From positions 168,872,037-168,936,036 of the forward strand of contig NC_044979.1 of NCBI RefSeq assembly GCF_008728515.1: a stretch of DNA of 64,000 bases, in the 5' to 3' direction. The position numbers and the translations under genes are program-made. Shown piece after piece: positions 11,801 through 23,800 of this stretch. Below the pieces are notes generated by a model. It was not told the DNA's origin. It searched no databases and was given only the letters and a program-made list of their open reading frames with translations. Source of the stretch: Papio anubis. Lineage: Eukaryota; Chordata; Mammalia; Primates; Cercopithecidae. Numbering within the stretch: position 1 is the stretch's first letter; each line of letters opens with the position of its first letter.

Positions 11801-14800
11801 GCTAGTGTATATTTTTGGTAATTTCTTTAAAATGTTTCCGTTTTGAAAAATAAGGTAGACTAGTATTTGGTTCAGCAGCAAAATTATTTTGGTATTATTT
11901 CTAGTTTCTAGTATCTAAATCATCTTTAAAATGGCATCTGTGATATTATTAAAAATAAATAAATCAGCTAATGAATTAGGCTTGACAAAAGTGCCTTCCC
12001 AGAAGATAGTTTCCCTGCTACTTTTACAGTTGATGGGCTTAACATAGGTAAAAGCTTTGAAATCTGCTAAATTGACCAGGCATGGTGGCCCACGCCTGTA
12101 ATCCCAGCACTTTGGGAGGCTGAGGTGGGCAGGTCACCTGAGGTGAGGAGTTTAAGATCAGTCTAGCCAACATGGCAAAACCCCATCTCTACTAAAAAAA
12201 AAAAAAAGAAAAAATACAAAAATTAGCCAGACGTGGTGGCACACGCCTGTAATCACAGCTACTTGAGAGGCTGAGGCAGGAGAATTGCTTGAACCTAGGA
12301 AGTGGAGGTTGCAGTGGGCCAAGATTGCTCCACTGCACTCCAGCCTGGGCAGCAGAGTGAGACTCTGTCTCAAAAAAAAAAAAAAAAAAAAAAAAGAAAG
12401 CTACTAAGTTCATTTCTATCCCTCACTTTCCCTGCAAGCTCTTCCCCTTTCTGAGCAACATGTCCTTTTCTGCTTTAGGCACCCCCTGCCCACTTGATTT
12501 CTTCATGTTTGCCCCTTTTTCAAAAGGTAATATTAATCACTTCAGCTTTTTGATTGGCCAGTTCCACTTCCAAAAATTAATTTGTTTATGTAAACGTTTT
12601 AAGTGGTTTCTGATGATGTAATAGAAGAAATTACGGAGACAGGCAAGCAGAAGGGATGGTCTTTGAGAGGGCTGTGGAAACCCTGAAACCATACTGATTC
12701 CGAGGTCTTTCTTAGGGAAGTCTATTCATAGGAGGAGGTCAGAAAGGAATCATCCAATCCAATTCTCCAATTTCTATTTAATTTTATTTTATTAGAGACA
12801 GGGTCTTACTCGGTTGCTGAGGCTGGATTGCAGTGATATGATCATAGCCTATGGCAGCCTGCAGCCTTGAACCCCTGTGCTCAAATGACCCTCTCACCTC
12901 AGCCTTCCTAGTAGCTAGGACTATGAGCACATGCCACCATACCCTGCTTTGCCTTTTTTTTTTTTTTTCTCATAGAGACAGGGTTTGCTATGTTGACCAG
13001 GCTCCGAACTTTCAATAAGGAAGATAAGATCCAGAAACATAAAATGGTTTACCAGAAGTCACACAGCTGTTTTTAACAGAGCCAACATACTAAATCCACT
13101 TTTACCTTATAGGTCATTTATTTCTCTGCTTCCTTGAAATCGTAAAGCAACCACCCAAAAAATTATATAAAGAACTGTATTTTAAAATTCAATTTTATAA
13201 GTAATAACTTGGCTTATATGCATTGAAAAAGAATGGAAGGGTGTACCCTAAAATGTTAATAGGACATTAGCTCAAATAGAAGAAATAACTCTTAAACTAA
13301 AAATAGAAATAACTCTTAAACGAGAGTTATTAAGAGTTAAGAAATAACTCTTAAGCCAGTAAATATAAAGTATTTGACACTTATATTTATACATTTGCTC
13401 ACTCATTCATTTGTTTTTTTTTTACTTTAAAGACCTGAGATGGATAATTGGATAAAATTGCCTGGATGTCAGAATATTACTAGTACCAAATGCAACTTTT
13501 CTTCGCTCAAGCTGAACGTTTATGAAGAAATTAAATTGCGTATAAGAGCAGAAAAAGAAAACACTTCTTCATGGTATGAGGTTGACTCATTTATACCATT
13601 TCGCAAAGGTAAGAAAAAGTTGCTAGCTGAATTATATTCTTTAGTAAATATCGCCAGAGCAGTTCACTTTCCAAGCCATTCATTTGCATGATGCAAAATC
13701 TAACATCTTTTAAAAAGAACAAAAATTCCCTTAAACCTGTATCTTCTTCCTGCTATGGCTCTATTTTTCCTGCTTTCCCTGTAGTAGTGGTTCTCAAAGA
13801 GTGGTCCTCAAGGCCCTTTCAGGGGGCCGTAAAGACAAAGCTATATTTATGAAAAATCTAAGACTTATTTGCCCTTTTTATTTTGGTTCTTTCTTGTATT
13901 CACAGTGGAGTTTTCCAGAGGAGGCTGTTTGATGTGTGATGTGGTGGTATGGTCACTGATTAACATAGAACTCAATGTGAAATTTATCTGCCTTCTTTAT
14001 TAATCCCAACATTCAAAAGATTTGGAAAAAAATGTAAAACAGCACCACTCTGAAGTTTTATGTTCCTTGTGGCAAATGTTTGTTACCATAAAATAGGTTT
14101 ATCATTGTTATTTCTTTTTCCTTTTTTTTTTTTTTTTTTTTTTGAGACAGAGTTTTGCTCTTGTTGCCCAGGCTGGAGTGCAATGGCACGATCTTGGCTC
14201 ACTACAGCCTCTGCCTCCTGGGTTCAAGTGACTCTCGCGCCTCAGCCTCCCAAGTAGCTGGGATTACAGGCATGTGCCACCATGCCCGGCTAATTTTGTA
14301 TTTTTAGTAGAGACAAGGTTTCTCCATGTTGGTCAGGCTGACCTCGAACTCCCAACCTCAGGCGATCTGCCCACCTCAGCCTCCCAAAGTGCTGGGATTG
14401 CAGGCGTGAGAAACCACGCCCAGTCCATTGTTATTTCTTAATGGATTAATTAGTTAAAATGGATTGAAAACTTTACCAGTTTTAATGTTTAATATGCTAA
14501 TATAAAAAGATACAGCCCACATAAATAACGGCTGTTTTGGATTCTCAGTAATTCCTTTAAGAATGTAAAGGAGCCGAGTGTAGTGGCTCACACCTGTAAT
14601 TCCAACACTTTGGGAGGCTGAGGTGGGAGGATCACTTGAGGCCAGAAGTTAAAGACCAACCTAGGCAACATAGTGAGACCCCATCTCTACAAAAAATATA
14701 TAAAAATTAACCAGGCATGGTGGTGCACAGCTGTAGTCCCAGTTATTCAGGAAGCTGAAGAGGGAGGATCACTTGAGCCTGGGAGATCAAGGTTGCAGTG

Positions 14801-17800
14801 AGCCGTGTTTGTGCCACTGCACTCCAGCCTAAGCAACAGAGCTAGACCATATCTCAAAAAAAGATGAGGATCTTGAGACCAAAAGGCTTGAGAACCACTG
14901 CCCTTTACCAAGAATGATCTGTACTCCGTTTCTATACTACTTACCTTCCCATTCCCTCTCAGTCCACTCCATTCAAACGCTGTTCCTCATCACTATTAAA
15001 ACCACTCTTTTCGGCCGGGCGCGGTGGCTCACGCCTGTAATCCCAGCACTTGGGGAGGCCGAGGCGGGCGGATCACGAAGTCAGGAGATCAAGACCATTC
15101 TGGCTAACACAGTGAAACCGTCTCTACTAAAAATACAAAAATAAATGAAAAAAACTAACCGGGCTTGGTGGTGGATGCCTGTAGTCCCAGCTACTCGGGA
15201 GGCTGAGGCAGAAGAATGGCATGAACCCGGGAGGCGGAGCTTGCAGTGAGCTGAGATCGTGCCACTGCACTCCAGCTTGGGCAACAGAGCAAGACTCCAT
15301 CTCAAAAAAAAAAAACAAAAAAAAAAAAACACTGTTCTCAAGGTCACAGCAGCCTCCACAATGCCAAGCAAATTCCCAGTCCTCTTCTGGCTTCATCCCT
15401 CAGTAGCACAGATGTGGTCATCACTCAGTTTTCCCTTTACTGGATCTCTAGGGCACTGCTCTTTCTTGGTTCTCCTCCTGCTCATTGATTGCTTCATCTT
15501 CCCGACTTTTCAGTGTTAGACTGCTGCTGGGCTCAGTCATTGAACCTCTTCTCTTTCTGTATCACTCCACTGGTGATCTTACAGCTTTCTATGCTATCTG
15601 TGTGCTCTTAACTCCCAGAAGTGGCAGGCACATAGTAAGTGCTCAGAATTATTTGTCGAATGAAGGTTTTGGCGTTATATTAATAAAGTTCCAAAGTAAC
15701 TGTTTTGATTTTTTTTTTGCAGCTCAAATTGGTCCTCCAGAAGTACATTTAGAAGCTGAAGATAAGGCAATAGTGATATACATCTCTCCTCCTGGAACAG
15801 AAGATAGTGTCATGTGGGCTTTGGATCGTTCAAGCTTTACATATAGCTTAGTTATCTGGAAAAACTCTTCAAGTGTAGAAGTAAGCATTGTTTTTACCTT
15901 TGTTTAATCGATGTGAGAGAAAAATTAGGTGAATTAATCCTAAAATTTGACTTTATACTTTTTTAAAGAAGCAACTTATATTTTTATTAAAATTAGGTGA
16001 ATTAATCCTAAAATTTGACTTTATACTTTTTTAAAGAAGTAACTTATATTTTTATTATAGGAAAGGATTGTAAATATTTATTCCAGACATAAAATTTCTA
16101 AACTCTCACCAGAGACGACTTATTGTTTAAAAGTTAAAGCAGCACTACTTACGTCACGGAAAATTGGTGTCTATAGTCCAGTGCATTGTATAAAGACCAC
16201 AGGTAAGGAAGGTGTTTTGTTTTCGTTTCAATAAGTATATATACAAATTGTCAATTTTGGCATCTTTCCCATATTGCTGAAGTTTACATGATAGGTTGAT
16301 ACATGTTTAAAACATTGTAACATTTACATAAGCAAAATAAATGTTATTTGGGATTTTTGTCTCAAATAGTAATGAAAATTAATTCTACTTAAAAGTTCAG
16401 GCTGGGTGTAGTGGCCCACACCTGTAATCCCAACACTTTGGGAGACTGAGGTAGACGGATCACTTGAAGCCAGAAGTTCGAGAACAGCCTGACCAACATG
16501 GGAAAACCCCATGTCTACTAAAAATAAAAAATTAGCTGGGCGTGATGGCATCCGCCTGTTGTCGTAGCTACTTGGAGGCTGAGGCACAAGAATCCCTTGA
16601 ACCTGGGAGGTGGAAGTTACAGTGAGCCAAAATCACACCATTGCACTCCAGTGGGGAGCAGGTCGGACAAAGAGTAAGACTCCTTCTTAGAAAAAAAAAA
16701 GTTCAAATATTTTGTAATGACAAAACTTTTCATTTGTTCAGAATCCACATAAAGCGGGAGGTAGCTGAATATGAGTTCTGCAAATGGGAAGAAAAGGAGG
16801 GGAAGTAGTTGCTGGTAGACAAGTTATTCTTCCAGCAAGCATACCTTTGTACGTGGGATGTTAAAATAGGAAAGCATCCTGATATATTTAGTCAGTAACA
16901 TCTTTCCAATAATTAAGGTCAGGGACAGGAGCTGGGATTTGTTTATTTTAATTGTAAATTTCATCTGCTTTATTTTTTTAATCAAACATTACAGAAGGGT
17001 TTAAAGTGAAGTCTTTTCCCCCTCCCTTCTTATCCCCAATTCCACTCACCAGAGGTAAGCATTGCTTGGCAGTTTGTGTATATCCTTTCACAACTTTTTT
17101 TCAGGGCTTATGTAAGCATATATACAGACCCATAGTTTCTTGGGTTTTGTTTTTTAAATTACAAAATAAAATCTTACTAGTTGTACTTTACAGCTTGCTT
17201 ACTTAACCCAGTTTGTTGGGGATATCATTCTATATCAGTCAATACAGATCTGTTACATTCTTCATTTGATCTTAGCCATCTGTTGCATTCTTTTTTTTTC
17301 TTTTTTTTTTTTTTTTGAGACAGGGTCTCACTCTGTTGCTCAGACTGGAGTGCAGTGGCTCAATCTCGGCTCACTGCAACCTCTGCCTCCCAGGTTCACG
17401 CGATTCTCCTGCCTCAGCCTCCCGAGTAGCTGGGGTGTGCCATCATGCCCGGCTACTTTTTGTATTTTTAGTAGAAACGGGGTTTCACCATGTTGACCAG
17501 GCGGGTCTTGAACTCCTGACCTCAGGTAATCCATCCACCTCAGCCTCCCAAATTGCTGGGATTACAGGCGTGAGCCACTGCGCCTGGCCTGTCGTCTTTC
17601 AAATGGCTGCATAGTATTACACAGTGTGAATACAAACCGTCCTTAACTATTACCTTATAATGATAAAATGTGATCCTTTATCTTCTTGCCAGTTATCTCA
17701 CTTGAGTAAAAATGTATGCTTTTTTTTAATCTGTTCTTTGGCTTCTAGTTGAAAATGAACTACCTCCACCAGAAAATATAGAAGTCATTGTTCAAAATCA

Positions 17801-20800
17801 GAACTATGTTCTTAAGTGGGATTATACGTATGCAAACATGACCTTTCAAGTTCAGTGGCTCCAGTAAGTTCTATTCTATAAATTTCCTTTTGCCCAGTTT
17901 GTTTTGATTATGCTTCTTTTCACTCTGCTTCAGTCACCAGCCAGGTCCTTGCACACAGAATGACCAACTGGGAGGTGGGTACGATATATTGGAAACATGA
18001 GGAATCTCATTTCTAACCCCAGTTCAGCCAGTAACTAACTGGATGACACTGAGCTAATCGCTTAACCTCCATGGGCCTCAATTTCTTCACTTGTAAAATA
18101 GATGGATTCTAATATCTGGGGTTCTTACTGGCTTAAGAAAAAAAAAAAATGTGATTAGTTGCATGTGTTATTTCCACAATCTGGAACACTTGACCCTTGA
18201 CCCTGATGTTTTTCTTAAGAACTCTCTTCTTCCATGAGTCCTTAAAATGATCTCAGTCCACTCACTTGTTCAATCCAAAAAATTAGCCTTCCTCATTTCT
18301 TTATTACTTCAGTGGTTTTGACAAAATTTTGTGGTAGTTACTTCGGTGGGAAAGAAAGTTGGAAAGAACTGTGTTCTATGTGGTTGAGCAGAGGCTAGCT
18401 AAACACGGATGAAGTCTAGGCACTGCATAAATGAAAGAGAACTGGCCTGGTGCAGTGGCGCATGCCTATAGTCCCAGCTACTCAGTGGGCTGAGGCAGGA
18501 GGATTACTTGAGGCCAGGAATTGAGGCTGCAGTGTGCTATGATCACACCTGCAAGTAGCCGCTGCACTGCAGCCTGGGCAACATAGTGAGACCCCCATCT
18601 CTAAACATTAAAATTTTAACAAAACTGATAAAAGAGAACTGCATGTAGTTTATACTGATTGGAAAATTGTAGGAGATGAATAGAGAGAAAAAAGAGAAGA
18701 GGAAAATTAAGTAGAAGGAAAAGTGGGTTATGGGGAGAAAAGAAATGGAAAGAAAGATATACATTGGTGGCAGAGGAGTAGAGAGCAAAGGCAAGTATAG
18801 CTAAGACAGGAAAGGAAAAGTCAGAAGAAACTAGAAAGAAACAGAAAAAATGAGGGAGAAGGGAAGTGTTAGTACTGCTATGATCAATTTCTCTCTCTCT
18901 TTTAGTGTTCATTTCGAACCAAGGGTGACCAGTAGAATGGAAATGCATTTATGTGCATATGTGCCCCACAGTGCATATATAACCTCACAAACCAATTAGC
19001 AGACTGTTCAGTAATCTTTTGTGTATACCTAACTTTCAGAAGTGAATAAATAATAGGGTCACCAAATAGATAATGAGCGGTATTTCTGATGGCTGATCTC
19101 TAAGCTGCTTTGGGGCACTTAGCATATTGTACAAAGCACTGAAGAAATGGAAAGAGTCAACAGAATCACACACGGTTCTAGAAATCGAAAGCAGTTAGCG
19201 GACATTGCAAAGTGTTGTATGGTTTCAGACTAAAGAGTGGTATACAAATTATAAGGGTTGCAGAAATTGAAAATGTAAAGGTGAATAGGGGCTGAAGAGA
19301 CCAAAGAAGCCATAAGAAAAGAGATGAGGTAGGAACAAGGCCTTGATTGTTAATTCCGATTTTTTTCAAATAGACAAGTATTAGATGTTTTCTGTTTCTG
19401 TAACAAATTACCACAGACTTAGCAACTTAAACAGCTATTTATTGTCTCAAAGTTTCTGTGACTCAGGAGTCCAAGCGTGGCTTAGCTGGGTCTTCTGCTA
19501 AGCAGTCAAGGAGTCAAGGAGTCAGTCAGTCATACAAGACTCGGGGGCTGCTCCCAAGCTCACATGTTGTTGGCAGAATTTATTTCTAGAACTCATAGTG
19601 GCTCACTTCGTAAGAGACTATCAGGGAGGGAGAGTCTGACCTCTAGATCCTTTTTTTTTTTTTTTTTGAGAGGGAGTCTCACCTTGTCGCCCAGACTGGA
19701 ATGCAGGGGCACAATCTCAGCTCCCTGCAACCTCCGCCTCCTGGGTTCAAGTGATTCTTCTGTCTGCCTCAGCCTCCCGAGTAGCTGGGACTACAGGTGT
19801 GCGTCACCACACCCAGCTAATTTTTGTAGTTTTAGTAGAAACGGGGTTTTACCATGTTGTCCAGGGTGGTCTCGAACTCCTGACTTCAGGTGATCCACCC
19901 GCCTCAGCCCCCCAAAATTCTGGGATTACAGGCATGAGGCACTGCGCTCAGCCAGTTTTTTTGTATCTTTAGTAGTGACAGGGTTTCTCTATGTTGGCCA
20001 GGCTGTTTGAAAACTCCTGGCCTCGAGTGATCCGCCCACCTCAGCCTCCCAAAGTGCCGGGATCAGAGGTGTGAGCCGCCGCGCCCACCTCAGCCTCCCA
20101 AAGTGCTGGGATCAGAGGTGTGAGCCGCCGCGCCCGGCTAAATCCTCTTTGAAGGGGCTCATCTCATTAGGTCAGGCCCACCCAGAATAGTCTCTCGTTT
20201 GATTCAACTGATTTGGGACCTGAATTACATCTGTGAAATGGCTTTTCTTCTGCCACTCAATGTAACCTCATTATGAGAGGAGGGCCTCCATCGTATTTAC
20301 AGGTCCTGCCCACAGTCAAGAGGAGGGGATTATACAGGATGTGTACACCAGGGGGCAGGAATCTTGGGGGCCATCTCGGAATTTTGCCTTCTTCAGTGGG
20401 AAGGATGTCCTTCTAGAGTAGCAGAACATTTGGACACCAGGTTGCAATGGGAAGAAAGCTGAATAAGTAGAATGGGACAAGATTAGGGTCAACCTCAGGT
20501 TGTCCTGCAGGCTTTTGGGGATTTTGTGTTGGGGTGATGGGTAACCTGCGCTCTGGATTTGAGGAAGGTGTGCATGGCAATGTGGTATATGGGAGAGTGG
20601 ACTAAGAAGAAGACACTAGAGAGAGACAAGGAAACCAGTCAGGAGGCTGTTAGAGTTCTGGGCTTGAACTGAGGTGCTTTTAGCTCCTGGTTCCTGGGCA
20701 AGTTACTGAACCTCTTTAGTCTCGTACTTATACTTGCTCTCATAACCCTGCAGTGTGTCTCTATTTTGGTACTTATCCTCTGGTATGCTGGCACATGTTT

Positions 20801-23800
20801 AGCAACTGGCTTTCCAGAAAGAAAAAGTCCTATTTTGTAGTGTTTGCTGATTTTCGTGATATAAATATTCCCACCATGGCCACTTTCAAGCCACCAGCCT
20901 GATGTCCCTGAACATGGAGTTGGGAAGATATGCACAGTAGCACACCACTGTCGTATAGCTACAATAGATAAAGATAGCCCCAAGAGCTTAGACAATAAAA
21001 TGTAGTAAAATAGTTAGGACAAGATGAATTTATTTATCACCTCTGTCTTTAAAACAATTTTGATTTGCAAATTTTTATAACTTAATTTTTAATAATGGTT
21101 TTTGTTTAAAAACCAGTTTGCACTTTGGGAGGCCGAGGTAGGTGGATCACCTGAGGTCAGGAGTTCGAGACCAGCCTGGCCAACATGGCGAAACCCCGTC
21201 TCTACTAAAAATACAAAAATTAGGCAGGCCTGGTGGCGTGCGCCTGTAATCCCAGCTACTCAGGGGGACAGAGGCAGGAGAATTGCTTGAACCCAGGAGG
21301 CGGAGGTTGCAGTGAGCCAAGATCCTACCACTCCACTCCAGCCTGGGTGACAGAGCGAGACTTGGTCTCAAAAAAAAAAAAAAAAAACCAGCTTGCAGCA
21401 TTCCTGGAAATTCTAACTAACAGATGTTCTTGCACATTGACATAAGCCACCTGCAGCAGAGCACAGCGTGATCACAGTGTGGAACAATGTTTGGCTTTCT
21501 TTTATGTTAGATGCTTATCTCCACCATTGTTTGTGAGTTTCCTGAGGGTGGCTACTATTTATTTCTGTAACCTGAGCCCCCAACACAGTGTCTGGCATAT
21601 TGTACATACTTAATAAATATCTATTGAATTAATCTGTGGTTGAGTTTAAAAATTGTTTGTCTTAAAAGTGCCTTTTTAAAAAGGAATCCTGGAAACCATT
21701 TGTATAAATGGAAACAAATACCTGACTGCGAAAATGTCACAACTACCCAGTGTGTCTTTCCTCAAAACACTTTCCAAAAAGGAATTTACCTTCTCCGCGT
21801 ACAAGCATCTGATGGAAATAACACGTCTTTTTGGTCTGAAGAGATAAAGTTTGATACTGAAATACAAGGTAAGGCAGTAGTTTTTACTGGAGATTGTAAT
21901 TCTCTGATTTGGTACAAGTTCTTAAAATTGTTTTTCTAATTGAACATTATTTCTTTACAAATTTTTCTAGCTTCCCTGCTTCCTCCAGTCTTTAACATTA
22001 GATCCCTTAGTGATTCATTACATATCTCTATCGGTGCTCCAAAATGGTCTGAAAACAAGCCTGTGATCCAGGATTATCCACTGATTTATGAAATTCTTTT
22101 TTGGGAAAACACTTCAAAGGCTGAGGTAAAAAGACTATAGTATAATTTTGTAGCTTAGAGTTATAACTGTGATTTAGGTAAATAAAGCTTGAATTTAAAA
22201 TTTGGGGGAAATTTTTAAACTTTTATGTGGGCTGAGTGCAATGGCCTGTAATCCCAGCACTTCAGGAGGCCGAGGCGAGAGGATCACTTGAGCCCAAGGG
22301 TTTGAGACCAGCCTGGGCAAAATAGGGAGAGACCCTGTCTCAAATAAAAATTTTTAAAAATTAGCCTGGTGTGATGGCATGCACCTAATATTCCCAGCTA
22401 CTTGGGGTGGGAGGATCGCTTGAGCTTCAGAGGTCAAGCTTGCAATAAGCCATGATCATGCCACTGCACTCCAGCCTGGGTGACAGAGTGACTGACAGCC
22501 TGTCTTAAAAAAAAAAAAAAAAAAGGCCAGGCGCGGTAGCTCATGCCTGTAATCCCAGCACTTTGGGAGGCTGAGGCGGGCGGATCACGAGGTCAGGGGA
22601 TCGAGACCATCCTGGCTAACACGTGAAACCCCATCTCTACTAAAAATGCAAAAAATTAGCTGGGCATGGCGGCGGGCGCCTGTAGTCCCAGCTGCTTGGG
22701 AGGCTAAGGCAGAGCTTGCAGTGAGCCGAGATCGCGCCACTGCACTGCAGCCTGGGCAACTGAGCAAGACTCCATCTCAAAAAAAAAATAAGGAGTGATT
22801 AACTCAGATATTTACAGAATGAAGAACATGAGCATTTTTCATGTTTTGTACTATAGAGTTATGGGTGAGCTACATCTGGGCCCAGTTTACTTTTAAAATA
22901 CAGATTCCTGAGCCTGTTGTTACTGAATCATTATCTCTGGGGATGGAGCTCATGAATTTGCATTTTTTTAACATGATTCCTATGTATTCATCTAAACCCA
23001 GGTTTCTTAGCACTACTGACGTTTGGGCTGGATAGTTCCTTGCGGGGGGGCGGGGCTGACCTGTGCAGTGCGAGATGCCTGGCAGCATTCTGGCTTCTGC
23101 CTACTAGATGCCAGTAGTGTTCCTTCCTAGTTGTGACAACCAAAAATATCTCCAAATATTGTCAAATGTCCTCTGGTGGCTCCTCCAAGGGGACAAAAAT
23201 TGATTCTCATGGGACAAAAGAATCGATAGTACAGTTGTTTTTATTCCTCCAAAACCGTTGGAAAACATTCTTCCAAAGTTCAGCTTTGCCCAACAAAATG
23301 TTATTCCTTAGTCTTTAATTTTATGATGGGGGAAGGATTAGAAAAAAATTGCCCAAAAAGTAATGAAAAAGGGTTGACAAACACTGGTCTAAACCCTAAA
23401 ATTCAGGTACCACTGACAAAGATAATATACACCATCAGATAATATACGTGTTTCCCAGATCACTTCTTCCTTGTGGAGTGTTAGTCAAGGATCTACCTTT
23501 AAAACTCCTGTCCAGGCAGGCTGGTGAATTCTTTCACTTTGCTTCATTTTCTATTGGAAATCTAAGCAAATTCCATTGATTTGGCTGCTTCCCTTTTTCA
23601 CTGTCTAACAACACTGTAACCGTAGCATAATGTAGCCCATTGAGAATTATGGTCAGTTTTCAGATGTCTGTAGATCAGACAAACCTAAATTTCTATCTCA
23701 CACTACTAAATTGTGTAACGTTACTCAAGGTGCTTTATCTCTTGGAGACTTTGCTTCCTCTTCTCTGAAGTGGTGGTAATCATAACAACTAAATTTTTCA

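Larger units (their letters stand above)
13785..14900 (+). mobile_element. hAT-Charlie-type DNA transposon split by two Alus
   Basis: The left end TAGTGGTTCTCAAAGAGTGG and right end TTGAGAACCACTG are terminal inverted repeats. The flanks CCCTGTAG and CCCTTTAC agree at 6 of 8 positions, as for an old 8-bp target duplication. The body has CAGTGGAGTTTTCCAGAGG, also seen in the copy at 55455. There is no transposase reading frame. Confidence 0.8.
19405..20395 (+). repeat. Interspersed repeat of unnamed family, split by Alus
   Basis: The left part (AACAAATTACCACAGACTTAG) and right part (CATTAGGTCAGGCCCACCCAG to TTGGGGGCCATCTCGGAATTTTGCC) are halves of one familiar primate repeat separated by the Alus at 19651-20139. 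I recognise the sequence but cannot name the family safely. A CTCF-like word, ACACCAGGGGGCAG, is at 20345-20358. Confidence 0.6.
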
